A DNA stretch of 64,000 nt from Paenibacillus sp. J5C2022 (GTDB lineage: Bacteria > Bacillota > Bacilli > Paenibacillales > Paenibacillaceae). A program made the translations under genes and the position numbers. Below are positions 51,899 through 61,285 of this stretch, piece by piece. Below the pieces are notes generated by a model. That model did no database searches and was not told where the DNA came from. It was given only the letters and a program-made list of their open reading frames with translations. Every line of letters starts with the position of its first letter. Position 1 is the first letter of the stretch. The stretch is from positions 1-64,000 of the forward strand of contig NZ_JAOQJC010000040.1 in assembly GCF_025567625.1 (NCBI RefSeq). The letters run 5' to 3'.

Positions 51899-52482
51899 GA
51901 ATGGTGATCCTCTTTGTCCATATGCTCCTCCTGTGCCTGATGCTCTCCTTGGTCCATATGCTCCTTGCTGTCCATATCGTGCGAGTGATCATGCGAATCC
52001 TCATGCCCTTGCATCATGTCGCGATTCACTTCCCATGAATGAAAAGCCAGCTCCTCGGCCGTCATTAGCTTGCCCATGCCCTGCTCCTTTACGAAGCTCT
52101 CGGCGTCTTCTTTCTTTTCGAATGAGACGATGCCGTAGGCCATCGGCGTCTTCAACGATTGATCGTAGACATAATACGCTTTCTCATAATTAAGCCATTG
52201 CTTGCTGTTGTAATCGCGAACGAAGGAGGCTCCGATTGTTGCCGTACCGTTCTCCTTCTTCCAAGTGTTCATACAGCCGATATCGTCGAATTTCAACGAT
52301 TGTCCATCCGTCGTAATGATTTGTGTCGCATATTGATCATCCTTCACCGCCATATTGCAGATCGCGCATCGATCTGTTTCTTCATTAATAGCTTCCGGCT
52401 TATACTCTTGCTTGCCGCATGCTGCCAATACAGTAATAACAATGACCAGCATTGCAGTAACCGTCCATCTCTTCATCTTCAT
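51895..52482 (-). CDS. nosL: NosL-like copper lipoprotein with His/Met-rich tail
   Basis: 195 residues. Lipobox VLAAC with C22, and the copper-binding motif DRCAICNM with C39, C42 and M44. NosL delivers Cu(I) to apo-NosZ in denitrifiers. The last 40 residues (from MMQGHEDSHDHSHDM on) are dense in His, Met, Asp and Glu, an unusual extra metal-binding tail. The start ATG overlaps the nosD stop (ATGA). Confidence 0.9.
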   Translation of the reverse strand: MKMKRWTVTAMLVIVITVLAACGKQEYKPEAINEETDRCAICNMAVKDDQYATQIITTDGQSLKFDDIGCMNTWKKENGTATIGASFVRDYNSKQWLNYEKAYYVYDQSLKTPMAYGIVSFEKKEDAESFVKEQGMGKLMTAEELAFHSWEVNRDMMQGHEDSHDHSHDMDSKEHMDQGEHQAQEEHMDKEDHHS

Positions 52483-53825
52483 CTATCCCTTCTCCTCATC
52501 GCAAATAATAAACTTCCTGCTCCAATCAGCATACAGGTGCCCAATATTCCAGTTAGCCCATTCGCAGTTCCCGACGATGGGTCGGCGATTGATGGAAGCG
52601 GCAACAGCAATGGAGCCTCGTCTCGCGCCCAATCGCTTCGCTGCGATTGATACAACCCTTCCAGAAAAACCATGCCAGGTGATTGGAAAAACAGTTGGAA
52701 CACCGGCTTCTTCTTCACCAGCGTCTCGAAAAACGGATTGACGGCATAAGGAATATCGCTGCTGCCGTCCCCGGTAGCATCAATGCCTTGGAAGGAATCC
52801 CAGAAGTTCTCCTTTATCTCGTTCCCGCTGCTGCTTCTCGCTCCGGCATCATTGACGTTGCCAATAAACGAATTGTGCTGAATGATATTACCTTCCGAAG
52901 ACAGCAGCTGCAGACCGGTAAAATTGTTAATCATCTCATTGTTCTCAATCGTGTTGCTCGCAGATTGCTCGATATACAGGCCGACGCGATTACCTTCCGT
53001 TATGTTGTTTCGCAGAATCGAATGATGCGCATCGTACAGCAGAATGCCTTGTGAATTTACGTTTTCATTTTGCTTGGCGAATTCGTTGCGCTCCACGATC
53101 ACCTCTTGCACCGACATGATCATAGCGCCGGTAATGTTCATCGACCCGATATTGTCCTGAACGACCGTCCCCTTCGTATACATACAATGCACACCATAGC
53201 GGGAGTGCCGGATCGTATTGGCTGCGACCAGCGTATCATCGCTATTCTCCATATAAATGCCGTCATACATGGCGACTATGCTGTTGCCTCGCAACTCCGC
53301 CGCATGAGCTTCAAAGAGATCGATGCCATTCCCGCGTTGAAAAATTTTCGTACGATCCGAAGCGCCCCATGTGATGCTGCTGCTGTCCACCTTGCCGCCT
53401 TGCGTTCCCCGAAGCTGAATGCCATCGGAGCCTGTGGCAATGCTCAGCCCCTTCAGAAGTACACGGTCGCCTTCCACTAGCACGCTTGGCGCTTCCTTCA
53501 TGGACTCGTCATTGACCGTTATTCCGACGATGGACACATCGTCAGCAGTGATCGAAATAGCCGGCTCCTCGCTCTCGTTCGTCACCGTAACCGTTGCATC
53601 CTGCTCCGCAATGAGCGAGATTGTCTTGGCAATACGAATAGGACCAGTGTACGATCCGGAAGGAATAACGATCTTCGCTCCCGGATCTGCATGATCGATG
53701 AGAGCCTGCAACGAAGAACCGCTTGCCGCAATCTCGGGCGGATGGTGCAGCCATTGAACCGCTGTAATCGAAAGCAGTATGAGCAGACCTATCGCACTTC
53801 TCCTCCATTGCCCTCCCGCATTCAT
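52479..53825 (-). CDS. nosD: NosD-like right-handed beta-helix protein
   Basis: 448 residues: signal peptide, parallel beta-helix made of repeats such as NSIVAMYDGIYMENS, NTIRHSRYGVHCMYT and NTIENNEMINNFTGLQLLSS, the NosD feature SSGNEIKENFWDSFQGIDATGDGSSDIPY, and a C-terminal transmembrane anchor before MRRRDR. NosD acts with NosFY in maturation of the copper site of nitrous oxide reductase. The ATG overlaps the preceding stop by four bases. Confidence 0.88.
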   Translation of the reverse strand: MNAGGQWRRSAIGLLILLSITAVQWLHHPPEIAASGSSLQALIDHADPGAKIVIPSGSYTGPIRIAKTISLIAEQDATVTVTNESEEPAISITADDVSIVGITVNDESMKEAPSVLVEGDRVLLKGLSIATGSDGIQLRGTQGGKVDSSSITWGASDRTKIFQRGNGIDLFEAHAAELRGNSIVAMYDGIYMENSDDTLVAANTIRHSRYGVHCMYTKGTVVQDNIGSMNITGAMIMSVQEVIVERNEFAKQNENVNSQGILLYDAHHSILRNNITEGNRVGLYIEQSASNTIENNEMINNFTGLQLLSSEGNIIQHNSFIGNVNDAGARSSSGNEIKENFWDSFQGIDATGDGSSDIPYAVNPFFETLVKKKPVFQLFFQSPGMVFLEGLYQSQRSDWARDEAPLLLPLPSIADPSSGTANGLTGILGTCMLIGAGSLLFAMRRRDR

Positions 53826-54205
53826 CGTTCCTTCACCTCAAGCAGCTTTTTCTTGGTCACATGCAGCTCATCTTCGTATAGATGAATATACACGTTGTAT
53901 ATGCCCTTCTTCGGGAAAGTGAAGCTTCCGGTAAATTGTCCATTCCCGGTATAAGCTGCATCGACCAGCTTCACCTTGCCGTCCACACGGATATCGAATT
54001 GGACTTCGGCCGTCTCTGCGAACTCCGCACCCGTGAACGACGTCATCAGTTCCACCTGTTCTCCGGCCATGACAATGTCGGGATTCGTATCAAGCGACGC
54101 TTCTACGTCCATCGGATCTATTCCTGCCGGCGCTTGCTCGGAGCAACCCGCCATGACGAACAAGACAAGAACGATAAGAGACATTTTACTTATGCATAAT
54201 CTCAT
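53822..54205 (-). CDS. YtkA/FixH-like lipoprotein
   Basis: 127 residues. Lipobox VMAGC near residue 21, then one beta-sandwich (VEASLDTNPDIVMAGEQVEL, EVQFDIRVDGKV, GSFTFPKKGIYNVYIHLYE) of the YtkA-like type found beside copper and cytochrome assembly genes. GGGGGG 9 bases upstream. First gene of the nos-type operon; a role in metal handling outside the cell is inferred from context. Confidence 0.75.
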   Translation of the reverse strand: MRLCISKMSLIVLVLFVMAGCSEQAPAGIDPMDVEASLDTNPDIVMAGEQVELMTSFTGAEFAETAEVQFDIRVDGKVKLVDAAYTGNGQFTGSFTFPKKGIYNVYIHLYEDELHVTKKKLLEVKER

Positions 54206-54450
54206 TGCTTATCACCCCCCTGCTCTTCAGTTCCCTTAGCCATTATAGCCAGCAGCACCATGTTTCCACATGACTACAAAGAGCTATGGAGGCGCAGGAA
54301 AAATGACAATCTTGAAACAAATCATCTTCGTGATAATTTCATGTCCGAAACATAGAATATTGCCATAGAATGAGGTAAGAATGAAGCGATTGCAATTTGG
54401 GAAATTATAATAGAAGAACCAAAATAAACTTGGCGAGGTGGTGTTGAAAA

Positions 54451-55326
54451 ATGAAGACAGTCATCAAAAGCCGGGTGCCGAAAATGGCTATCATCATTTT
54501 TCTTGTGGCGCTAATCGTATCGTTCTTCGGATACTATCGATTAGCTGATTACATCGTCTATCCCGCAGTACCTGTTGAGATCGAAGCGAAATTTCTGTCG
54601 GAAGCATACTTCTCCCAGCTTTCCGAGCAATATGCCCGCATTCGTTCGGAATATCGAAGATGGTATCTATTTGACCATTCCAAATCGATAGCGGCTCATG
54701 CCATCCTGGTTCGAATGATGAGCGATTTGAGGAAGCAACCTGAAGCGCTGGATGGACATGATCACTTTGAACGTTTCTTCGATACATTCGACAGGGCTGT
54801 CAGGCAGCTTCCATATACGACCGAGGAGATTCATTATTTCCGTAATGAACTGAATCGGTACGGAGAAGCGCCTGAGCGATTGGAAGAAATGGTCGAGCTT
54901 GCAGCATGCGGCAAATGGCGGCTGTACAGTGCCAGGTATCACCGGTATGAAGTTAAGGAGCTGGATGCTGCCTATCAGGTGAAGTTTATATCGGACAACG
55001 GTCGCTTCGAAGCGGTCTATCATACAGAGACGGGACAGATTGTGACCGATCCCGTTAACATGGGCACCTATAATTATGCGCCTGGCAGCATCTATCCATG
55101 GAAGGACATCCTTCATCATCAATATGACAAGCTGCCTTGGATGAAGTGGGGCAATACCAATCAGGTATCGTATGAGGAGATTGTGCAGAGGAAGACGAGA
55201 CACGGCTCCATTGAGCAGCAGACTAACACGGAAGAACTCCAGCAGTTGATTCGAAGTAGAATGTTAGAATTACAAGAAGATCGCCTATCCAACCTGTTAT
55301 GCCAGGTGGTTTGGCGATCTCCTTAA
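54451..55326 (+). CDS. membrane-anchored protein with toxin-tail-like C-terminus, unknown
   Basis: 291 residues. N-terminal helix (MAIIIFLVALIVSFFGYY), a helical middle (about 40-150) and a C-terminal segment FEAVYHTETGQIVTDPVNMGTYNY followed by HHQYDKLPWMKWGNT (about 195-245). As far as I recall this pattern occurs in the terminal domain of some Rhs and type VII polymorphic toxins, but I cannot confirm it here. GAGGTGG precedes the ATG. It is divergent from the nos operon and convergent with the GH5 gene. Confidence 0.6.
   Translation: MKTVIKSRVPKMAIIIFLVALIVSFFGYYRLADYIVYPAVPVEIEAKFLSEAYFSQLSEQYARIRSEYRRWYLFDHSKSIAAHAILVRMMSDLRKQPEALDGHDHFERFFDTFDRAVRQLPYTTEEIHYFRNELNRYGEAPERLEEMVELAACGKWRLYSARYHRYEVKELDAAYQVKFISDNGRFEAVYHTETGQIVTDPVNMGTYNYAPGSIYPWKDILHHQYDKLPWMKWGNTNQVSYEEIVQRKTRHGSIEQQTNTEELQQLIRSRMLELQEDRLSNLLCQVVWRSP
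55278..55320. terminator. hairpin between convergent genes
   Basis: AGATCGCC/GGCGATCT stem with an inner ACCTG/CAGGT pairing, lying over the last codons of the 291-residue gene. T-rich on the minus strand side (TCTTCTTG), so it may end the GH5 transcript as well. Confidence 0.5.
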
Positions 55327-55380
55327 CGTTCCGGTAGACTCCGCAGATTCATTGCGTAAGATTCAATCCATGACCTTCCT

Positions 55381-58300
55381 TTATGGTTCCAGCATACGGT
55401 TGACGATGAAGGACAATTCATACATTCCAATCATACCGTCCCCATCCAAATCATACTCCGGCTTCCATCCGGCATCGCCTTCTCTCTTGCCGTAGTGTAC
55501 GGCCGCAATTCCGACATCACCAATATCGATGACGCCATCGCCGTTCAAATTGCCGGTATCGCTTGTAATGACATAACCTTGAAACAATTCAACCGCATCA
55601 TCCAAGTTCTCTTTGGCGAGCATAATCTGCGACAGTGTTGCAGAAGGATCATCCGCTTGGACCGTCGCGCTGGCGATCGCGGCCAGCAGCACCGAATAGG
55701 CGTAATCCGGATACTGACCATCCTGGATACCGACAACCGCCGTATCCGCAACAGCCTGTGCCGCGGCAATCGAGGCAAGCAAGGCGGATTTATCCGCATT
55801 GATTTGCACCGATAGCTTTGCATTTGTCAGATTAGCCGGCTGCGTTCCCCCGCTTCCATCAGCCAGAATGGCTTTCGTGATTTCGATCTCTCCGAACTCC
55901 GCCTCCCCTGCGGCAGCAGTGAACGCAATATCGAGCATGGGAGCGCCGCCGTTCATCATGCTGTCTTCACCGGGATGCACAAGGATGTATCGCACAGTAG
56001 CCGCTGCCGGTTCATGATATACAGACTGGATGACCGTCCGGGCATTCGCGGGCACCGCATTCTGATAAACGAATAGTTCAGGGTTATAAGTTATGGTGAC
56101 ATCCTGAGCCGACACATTGACCATATTTGATAAGTCATATTGCATAGTAAATGTTTCGTTCGCATTGACCGAGCCTGGGCCGTCAAGGCCAGCGAACGCT
56201 TCGTTTGGCGGCGGATCGGATGAGTAGCTTGCCTCGAATTCGATCAGCCGCGCAATTTTATCGTTTGTATGAGCAGAGGAGCCGCCCCAGGACGGTTTTG
56301 TAATGTTCATTCTCATGGCCGTTGTTTGAATCGGCGTAAATGTGATGTCATTATGTTGACCGTAAAACCCGTCCTTCTCGTTATCTGTAACCGAAGCAAG
56401 CACTTTCCATTCCAAACCATCCAAGTATTCAATTGTGAAATCGCGAATGTGCCAATTGCTTCCTCCAACGTTTCCACTCCATATTTTGACCCGGTTGATC
56501 GTCTGAGGAACGGCCCAATCAAGTTGGAAGAAATGATTCATCTCGGTGTCTTGTGACAACCAACGGGTATGCAATCTGCCGTCAACGGCATTTTCCTTCA
56601 CATGCGTTCCGTCTGTGGAATCGACAGTCAATTGAGCCAATTGCGCAACGTTATTGACTATGATCGGACCGAACATGCCGGAAGGCTCCGATGTGCCGCT
56701 TGCATTTTTGGCTTTAACTTGATAGTAGTATGGCATTCCGCTATTTGCCGAAGCATCTTTGAACGGTATCTCGGATGCCAAGACGTTCGAACCTACCACC
56801 GTCCAGGGCCCACTGGGATCGGTCGCCCGTTCCACATCGTACGATTCCGCCCATGTCACCTTCCCCCATGTTATGGCGGAAACAGATTGGAACGGATACA
56901 AGACGGGCGCAATGGGAACAGGAAGCACGCTGGATGCCATCACCGGACCCACCATGTTGGAAGGTTCCGATATACCCGCTATATTAACGGCCTTGATCCT
57001 GTAATAATACATTTCGCCTTCGATGAAGTCTGAATCTTGATAGGGTACGAACGGAATATCACTGTCCAGTACATTGTCCCCTACAACTGCCCATGGGCCG
57101 TTCGGATCCGTAGCTCGTTCAATCCTATAGGTTTCCGCTCCTACCGATCCTCTCCACCATATCCCGAGAACCGATTCGATCGGCAGCAAGCTCGGTGCAT
57201 CCGGGACTTCTCTCGGCGGCACAGAGAGGCCGCGTATCTCGTAAGCCTTTTCACGAATCAACTGCATGACGGCCGTTTCATCGTAAGCCTCCCCTGAAGG
57301 AAATCCCGGCCAACGATAATCTCCGTTGTAAAACCCGCCGTCCTTGTTGTGAAATTTCAGCGTCCACAGCATGGCGCCCGATGTCCCGTTCTGGATCACT
57401 TCATTGAACAGATTGGTGAAGTTCGACGTGGATGAGCCGCCGAATTCGCCGATAATAAGTGCTTTCTTTCCTTTGCTCAACGCTCTGTCGGCTTCGGCGC
57501 GCAGAGCATAGTCGGCGCCTCCGCCCTCATAATAATGGTTGGAAACGATATCAATATTGGGATCATCCAGAGAAGCCGCCGCAATGCCATAATGACCGTC
57601 CATGACGAGATGATTAGAATCTACGCTTTTAATGTACGCAGCCATTTCGCTTGTCCAGTCGTCTGGAGAATATAGCTCGTTCCCCGTTTCCCACGCGAGA
57701 ATCGCTTTGTCGTCTTTATACTTGACTCCTGTATACGTATTCGTACGGTTCAACACATAGTTGACCAAATGCTTGTAATCTTCCTTCAGTTCAGGATCTG
57801 TATAGAATTCGTCCTGGGTCTTGCCGCGCAATGCTGCGAAATGTTTCACCCCACCGACATGGTCCCATGTATCGATGAAGGGAATGATCACACGTATTCC
57901 GTATTGATTAGCCAGCTTCAGCACGTAATCCAGATCCATGAAGTAATCCTCGTCATAATCTCTCCATCCGTTGATATGCCTCTTCTCGCTTCCGTATGCA
58001 ATACTGCCTTTAATCGTAAAGGTATACAGCCGAGTTGCGGTTGCGCCCATCTGCTGCAGCGACTTGAACACATCCTCCTGTTCCCAAGGATCGGCGCGAT
58101 GCCATTCCGGAGCAGGGATATAGGTCAGATTGGAGCTGTTTATGGAAATAAATCGAAATTCGGACAAGCCGTCCATCAATTTATCGCCGCTTCGGGTAAC
58201 AAAATTGTTGAGCCCTGAGGAGAAATCGGAGAACACTTCAATTTCCGCAAGCCGGGCGATTTTGTCCTCCGGGCCATAAGAGCCGCCCCAGCTCGGCTTT

Positions 58301-58770
58301 GTAATATGAAGCCTCAGTTTGGAAGCGGTTACCGTTTCAAAGACGAAGTGATTGTAATGCCCGAGGTTATTGTCCTTGTCATTGTCAACAACAGATGCAA
58401 TGGTGATCCAGTCGGCCCCGTTCCAATAATCGAGCGTGTAATCGCGAATATGCCAATTATGATTGCCTGTTCCCACATTGCCGCTCCAGACTTTAACCTC
58501 ATGGAAGGACTGCGGATTTCCCCAAGTCATTTCGAAAGTATGTTCATAAGAAGTATCTCCAGATACCCACCGCGACGATGTGCTTCCGTCCACAGCCAGA
58601 TTTGCCGTATTGCCTTCGGTTACCGAATCAACTTGAAGCTCAGCGGACCCGGCAATATTGACCGAGTCGGTCGATTGTTCCGCTTCCGCAATTAAACCGC
58701 TTACAGGAAACAGACCGAATATAAGCAATAAGGCCAATACCATCAAAATTGTTTTATTGCCGCCCATCAT
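55381..58770 (-). CDS. secreted GH5-type mannanase/glucanase with discoidin, FN3, cohesin-like and dockerin domains
   Basis: 1129 residues. Signal peptide; F5/8 type C domain (about 35-185); GH5-like barrel (about 190-515) with acid/base E365 in ILAWETGNEL and nucleophile E442 in ALIIGEFGG; two fibronectin-III-like modules (520-710) sharing YRIERATDPNGPW/YDVERATDPSGPW; a second discoidin domain (715-860); a cohesin-like beta domain (about 870-1000); a helical linker; and a type I dockerin with two calcium loops (NLNGDGVIDIGDV, DLDGDGMIGMYEL). GGGGAGGGG precedes the ATG. Mannan is the likeliest substrate from the barrel's resemblance to GH5 mannanases. Confidence 0.85.
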   Translation of the reverse strand: MMGGNKTILMVLALLLIFGLFPVSGLIAEAEQSTDSVNIAGSAELQVDSVTEGNTANLAVDGSTSSRWVSGDTSYEHTFEMTWGNPQSFHEVKVWSGNVGTGNHNWHIRDYTLDYWNGADWITIASVVDNDKDNNLGHYNHFVFETVTASKLRLHITKPSWGGSYGPEDKIARLAEIEVFSDFSSGLNNFVTRSGDKLMDGLSEFRFISINSSNLTYIPAPEWHRADPWEQEDVFKSLQQMGATATRLYTFTIKGSIAYGSEKRHINGWRDYDEDYFMDLDYVLKLANQYGIRVIIPFIDTWDHVGGVKHFAALRGKTQDEFYTDPELKEDYKHLVNYVLNRTNTYTGVKYKDDKAILAWETGNELYSPDDWTSEMAAYIKSVDSNHLVMDGHYGIAAASLDDPNIDIVSNHYYEGGGADYALRAEADRALSKGKKALIIGEFGGSSTSNFTNLFNEVIQNGTSGAMLWTLKFHNKDGGFYNGDYRWPGFPSGEAYDETAVMQLIREKAYEIRGLSVPPREVPDAPSLLPIESVLGIWWRGSVGAETYRIERATDPNGPWAVVGDNVLDSDIPFVPYQDSDFIEGEMYYYRIKAVNIAGISEPSNMVGPVMASSVLPVPIAPVLYPFQSVSAITWGKVTWAESYDVERATDPSGPWTVVGSNVLASEIPFKDASANSGMPYYYQVKAKNASGTSEPSGMFGPIIVNNVAQLAQLTVDSTDGTHVKENAVDGRLHTRWLSQDTEMNHFFQLDWAVPQTINRVKIWSGNVGGSNWHIRDFTIEYLDGLEWKVLASVTDNEKDGFYGQHNDITFTPIQTTAMRMNITKPSWGGSSAHTNDKIARLIEFEASYSSDPPPNEAFAGLDGPGSVNANETFTMQYDLSNMVNVSAQDVTITYNPELFVYQNAVPANARTVIQSVYHEPAAATVRYILVHPGEDSMMNGGAPMLDIAFTAAAGEAEFGEIEITKAILADGSGGTQPANLTNAKLSVQINADKSALLASIAAAQAVADTAVVGIQDGQYPDYAYSVLLAAIASATVQADDPSATLSQIMLAKENLDDAVELFQGYVITSDTGNLNGDGVIDIGDVGIAAVHYGKREGDAGWKPEYDLDGDGMIGMYELSFIVNRMLEP

Positions 58771-58819
58771 CTGTTCCCCTCCCCTGCTTTACTGTTGTTG
58801 AGCAATTCCATTTCCACAT
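58754..58819 (-). CDS. possible 21-codon leader peptide overlapping the GH5 start
   Basis: A perfect AGGAGG (58827-58832) lies 7 bases before an ATG at 58819 that opens a 21-codon frame (MWKWNCSTTVKQGRGTDDGRQ is its product minus nothing but read at about 20 residues) ending in TAA at 58754, 17 bases inside the GH5 gene in another frame. Its strong ribosome site and overlap suggest translational coupling. It may also be chance; no sequence similarity supports it. Confidence 0.3.
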   Translation of the reverse strand: MWKWNCSTTVKQGRGTDDGRQ

Positions 58820-58954
58820 GTCGTAACCTCCTGATTTATATGATGTTGTGCATGTTCATCATGGAGGGGAATGCAGCCATATTGCAAGGATACGATTGTA
58901 AGATGGCTATAAAATAATGGGAAATCAAGTAGATGACGAGACTTCATGTCCTTT

Positions 58955-61156
58955 TTATTCGCTTGAACCTTTATTTCTGCTCCACGACAACTCCCTGTAT
59001 TCCGTAGGAGTGATTCCCATGGTCAGTCTGAACACTTTAGTGAAATAGCTTTTACTGTTGAATCCGACTCTCTCGCCAATGTCCGCCACTTTTATTTGGG
59101 TTTCGACGAGCATTTTTTTTGCTTGTTCGATCCGATACTGATTTAAATAATCGATCATCGTTGAATTGTAGCGCTTTTTAAACAATTGGCTAATGTATTG
59201 ACGGGTCACTCCTACATGCTCAGCTGCATCATCCATCGAGAAGTTGGAGGCGTAGTTGTCCGCAATATATTTTTTAATATGATCCACATAACTGTTTTTA
59301 ATGAATTCGCTGTAGTCTTCCCGTTGCTCTTCCGTGAAAGATGTGAATTTTTTTATAAAAAACTGTTTAATGAAAGTAGAATTCATCATTCCCCTGGCTG
59401 TCATAAACGCATTAATTTCGTTGAGCAGCTTCACACTCTCATGCTCATATAATCGAATCAGCAAGGAGACGCATGTATAAAAATTACTGTGGTATTCCGT
59501 CACACTTCGATTTTCGGAGAACATCAAATTGATCAAATCACTGCAAGTCGCTTCATCATGACGGCGAATAGCGATTTCCAATTCATCGAAAGTCGGATTC
59601 TTCGACTGATGAAATTGAATATCCATTGGCAACTTATTGTAGCAATAGACTTGAAGTTCTGGCGAATAGATCATCCCCATGTTAAAAGCATATAGCGCTT
59701 CGATGTATGAATTATTAATTTCTTCTAACTGATGGATACCGCCTATACTTGCAATATAGTGCTCCATGATCAATGGATCCAAAGAAGAAACCAATTGAGT
59801 GGTAAAAGTGTTGATATCCTGATCCTTCAGCCGAAATAAAACGACAAATTCTTTCTCAGATGCAAAGAACAGGTCAATGTCTAACCACTGGCCCATGCTA
59901 TTATTTACTTTCTCACACATCTCCCGCTCTTCCACATTCAGGTTCATTTTGGCATTCATCGTAAAAATAACAACAACAAGCGGAGTGCGGTATTCTTGTA
60001 AATGCAGTTGAATGTCAGACCGATTGACAAATCTGTTCTCAATTAAATTGCGAATAAGTGTTTTCTTGAGCGATTGTTCACTTTTACTCAGGCGAGAATG
60101 CAATTGACTATTCGTTCGGATCACTTCATCAATGACGGAACTAATGAAATCAAACTCTCCCTGCGTGCGGTCCTTTCGATTAATCATTGCTGCAATTTGG
60201 GCAATGATATTTTTTACAGGTTCATAGAGCTGTCTTGCCAATAGAAATATAATCGCCAATATTAATAAGGTGACAAGCACGAACAGCCCGACCATTTTAT
60301 TGCGTGTATCATAGACTCCGCTATATAACTTATTCACGTCTACTTCACAGACCAAATTCCACCCAATGGTTCCTAACGGATAGCTGTTTGTTTCAACCTG
60401 ATCGCTTTGCTTTACGCTGCTCCTAAGTTGTAAGTCAGGCAAATTGCTTTGCCTATCATTTTTATCAACAACGATAGAGCCCGCTGAGTCTGCTATAAAA
60501 TAATGATAAGCGTTTTCATTTTTATTCAAGCCAAGCAGAAAATCGTTGTCAATTTTTCTAATATCAATATTGAAAATCAGGTATGACTGATGTTCGTATA
60601 AAGGAAGTTTTGCGATCAGAGAAACAACACTCTTCTCCTCCCCATTCTCCATCCAGCTTCTCGTCTGCGTCGCTTTGATTTGATAATTCGACATCCCTTC
60701 CGTATCCTCTCTCAACCATTCATAAGGGGAGTGATTGACATCTTCCAGAACACCATAATTGCCTACCAGCAAATAATCCATATCTTCATTGTAGAAGGCT
60801 GCCTGATATAGGTAATGACTATACTGGTTCTTATTGAAAAAACGGGACAAATCGTTCAAAATGGCTAGTCGATCCGAATGTAATGATGTTTTTGAATACT
60901 GTTTGTCCAGCATAGCAGAATAAAGCTCCCCTAATATGGACTCCAATGTCTTCCCCATAGAGACACCGGTTTGGGTCAAATCATTTTCATTTTTTGAATG
61001 AATAAATTGAATCGACTGCTTCAAATACATGTTAATACTGTAAAACCCGGAAATAAGAAAGGGCGGTACCGATACTAGCAAAAGTATGATAACAATTTTC
61101 AGGTGATAGGTTTTTATCGAAAGTCTCCATACAGTCGGTCGTTTCAATATAGACAT
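58955..61156 (-). CDS. membrane-bound AraC-family regulator with sensor domain
   Basis: 733 residues. Transmembrane helix 1 (IVIILLLVSVPPFLISGFY), extracellular Cache-like domain (about 45-275), helix 2 (MVGLFVLVTLLILAIIFLLA), a cytoplasmic linker and a C-terminal AraC DNA-binding domain with FSMDDAAEHVGVTRQYISQLFKKRY and IKVADIGERVGFNSKSYFTKVF. AAAGGAGG precedes the ATG. One-protein sensors of this kind regulate nearby polysaccharide genes in Paenibacillus-type bacteria; here GH5 is downstream and the flavoprotein upstream. It is more AT-rich than its neighbours. Confidence 0.9.
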   Translation of the reverse strand: MSILKRPTVWRLSIKTYHLKIVIILLLVSVPPFLISGFYSINMYLKQSIQFIHSKNENDLTQTGVSMGKTLESILGELYSAMLDKQYSKTSLHSDRLAILNDLSRFFNKNQYSHYLYQAAFYNEDMDYLLVGNYGVLEDVNHSPYEWLREDTEGMSNYQIKATQTRSWMENGEEKSVVSLIAKLPLYEHQSYLIFNIDIRKIDNDFLLGLNKNENAYHYFIADSAGSIVVDKNDRQSNLPDLQLRSSVKQSDQVETNSYPLGTIGWNLVCEVDVNKLYSGVYDTRNKMVGLFVLVTLLILAIIFLLARQLYEPVKNIIAQIAAMINRKDRTQGEFDFISSVIDEVIRTNSQLHSRLSKSEQSLKKTLIRNLIENRFVNRSDIQLHLQEYRTPLVVVIFTMNAKMNLNVEEREMCEKVNNSMGQWLDIDLFFASEKEFVVLFRLKDQDINTFTTQLVSSLDPLIMEHYIASIGGIHQLEEINNSYIEALYAFNMGMIYSPELQVYCYNKLPMDIQFHQSKNPTFDELEIAIRRHDEATCSDLINLMFSENRSVTEYHSNFYTCVSLLIRLYEHESVKLLNEINAFMTARGMMNSTFIKQFFIKKFTSFTEEQREDYSEFIKNSYVDHIKKYIADNYASNFSMDDAAEHVGVTRQYISQLFKKRYNSTMIDYLNQYRIEQAKKMLVETQIKVADIGERVGFNSKSYFTKVFRLTMGITPTEYRELSWSRNKGSSE

Positions 61157-61285
61157 CTGCCTCCTTTATGATTAGTAGAAAACACCGCTTCGTTTGGTAA
61201 AGTGCGAGTGACGAGCAACTCTACCAATAAGAAGAGGTGTTCCTACATTATTGTGCCAAATGTGCTGATGGCCAAGCGTAAACGG

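Noticed and set aside
61157..61285. Possible terminator before the AraC-type gene
   Set aside because: Short inverted repeats (TTGGTA/TACCAA, AACACC/GGTGTT) are far apart and lack a convincing T-run.
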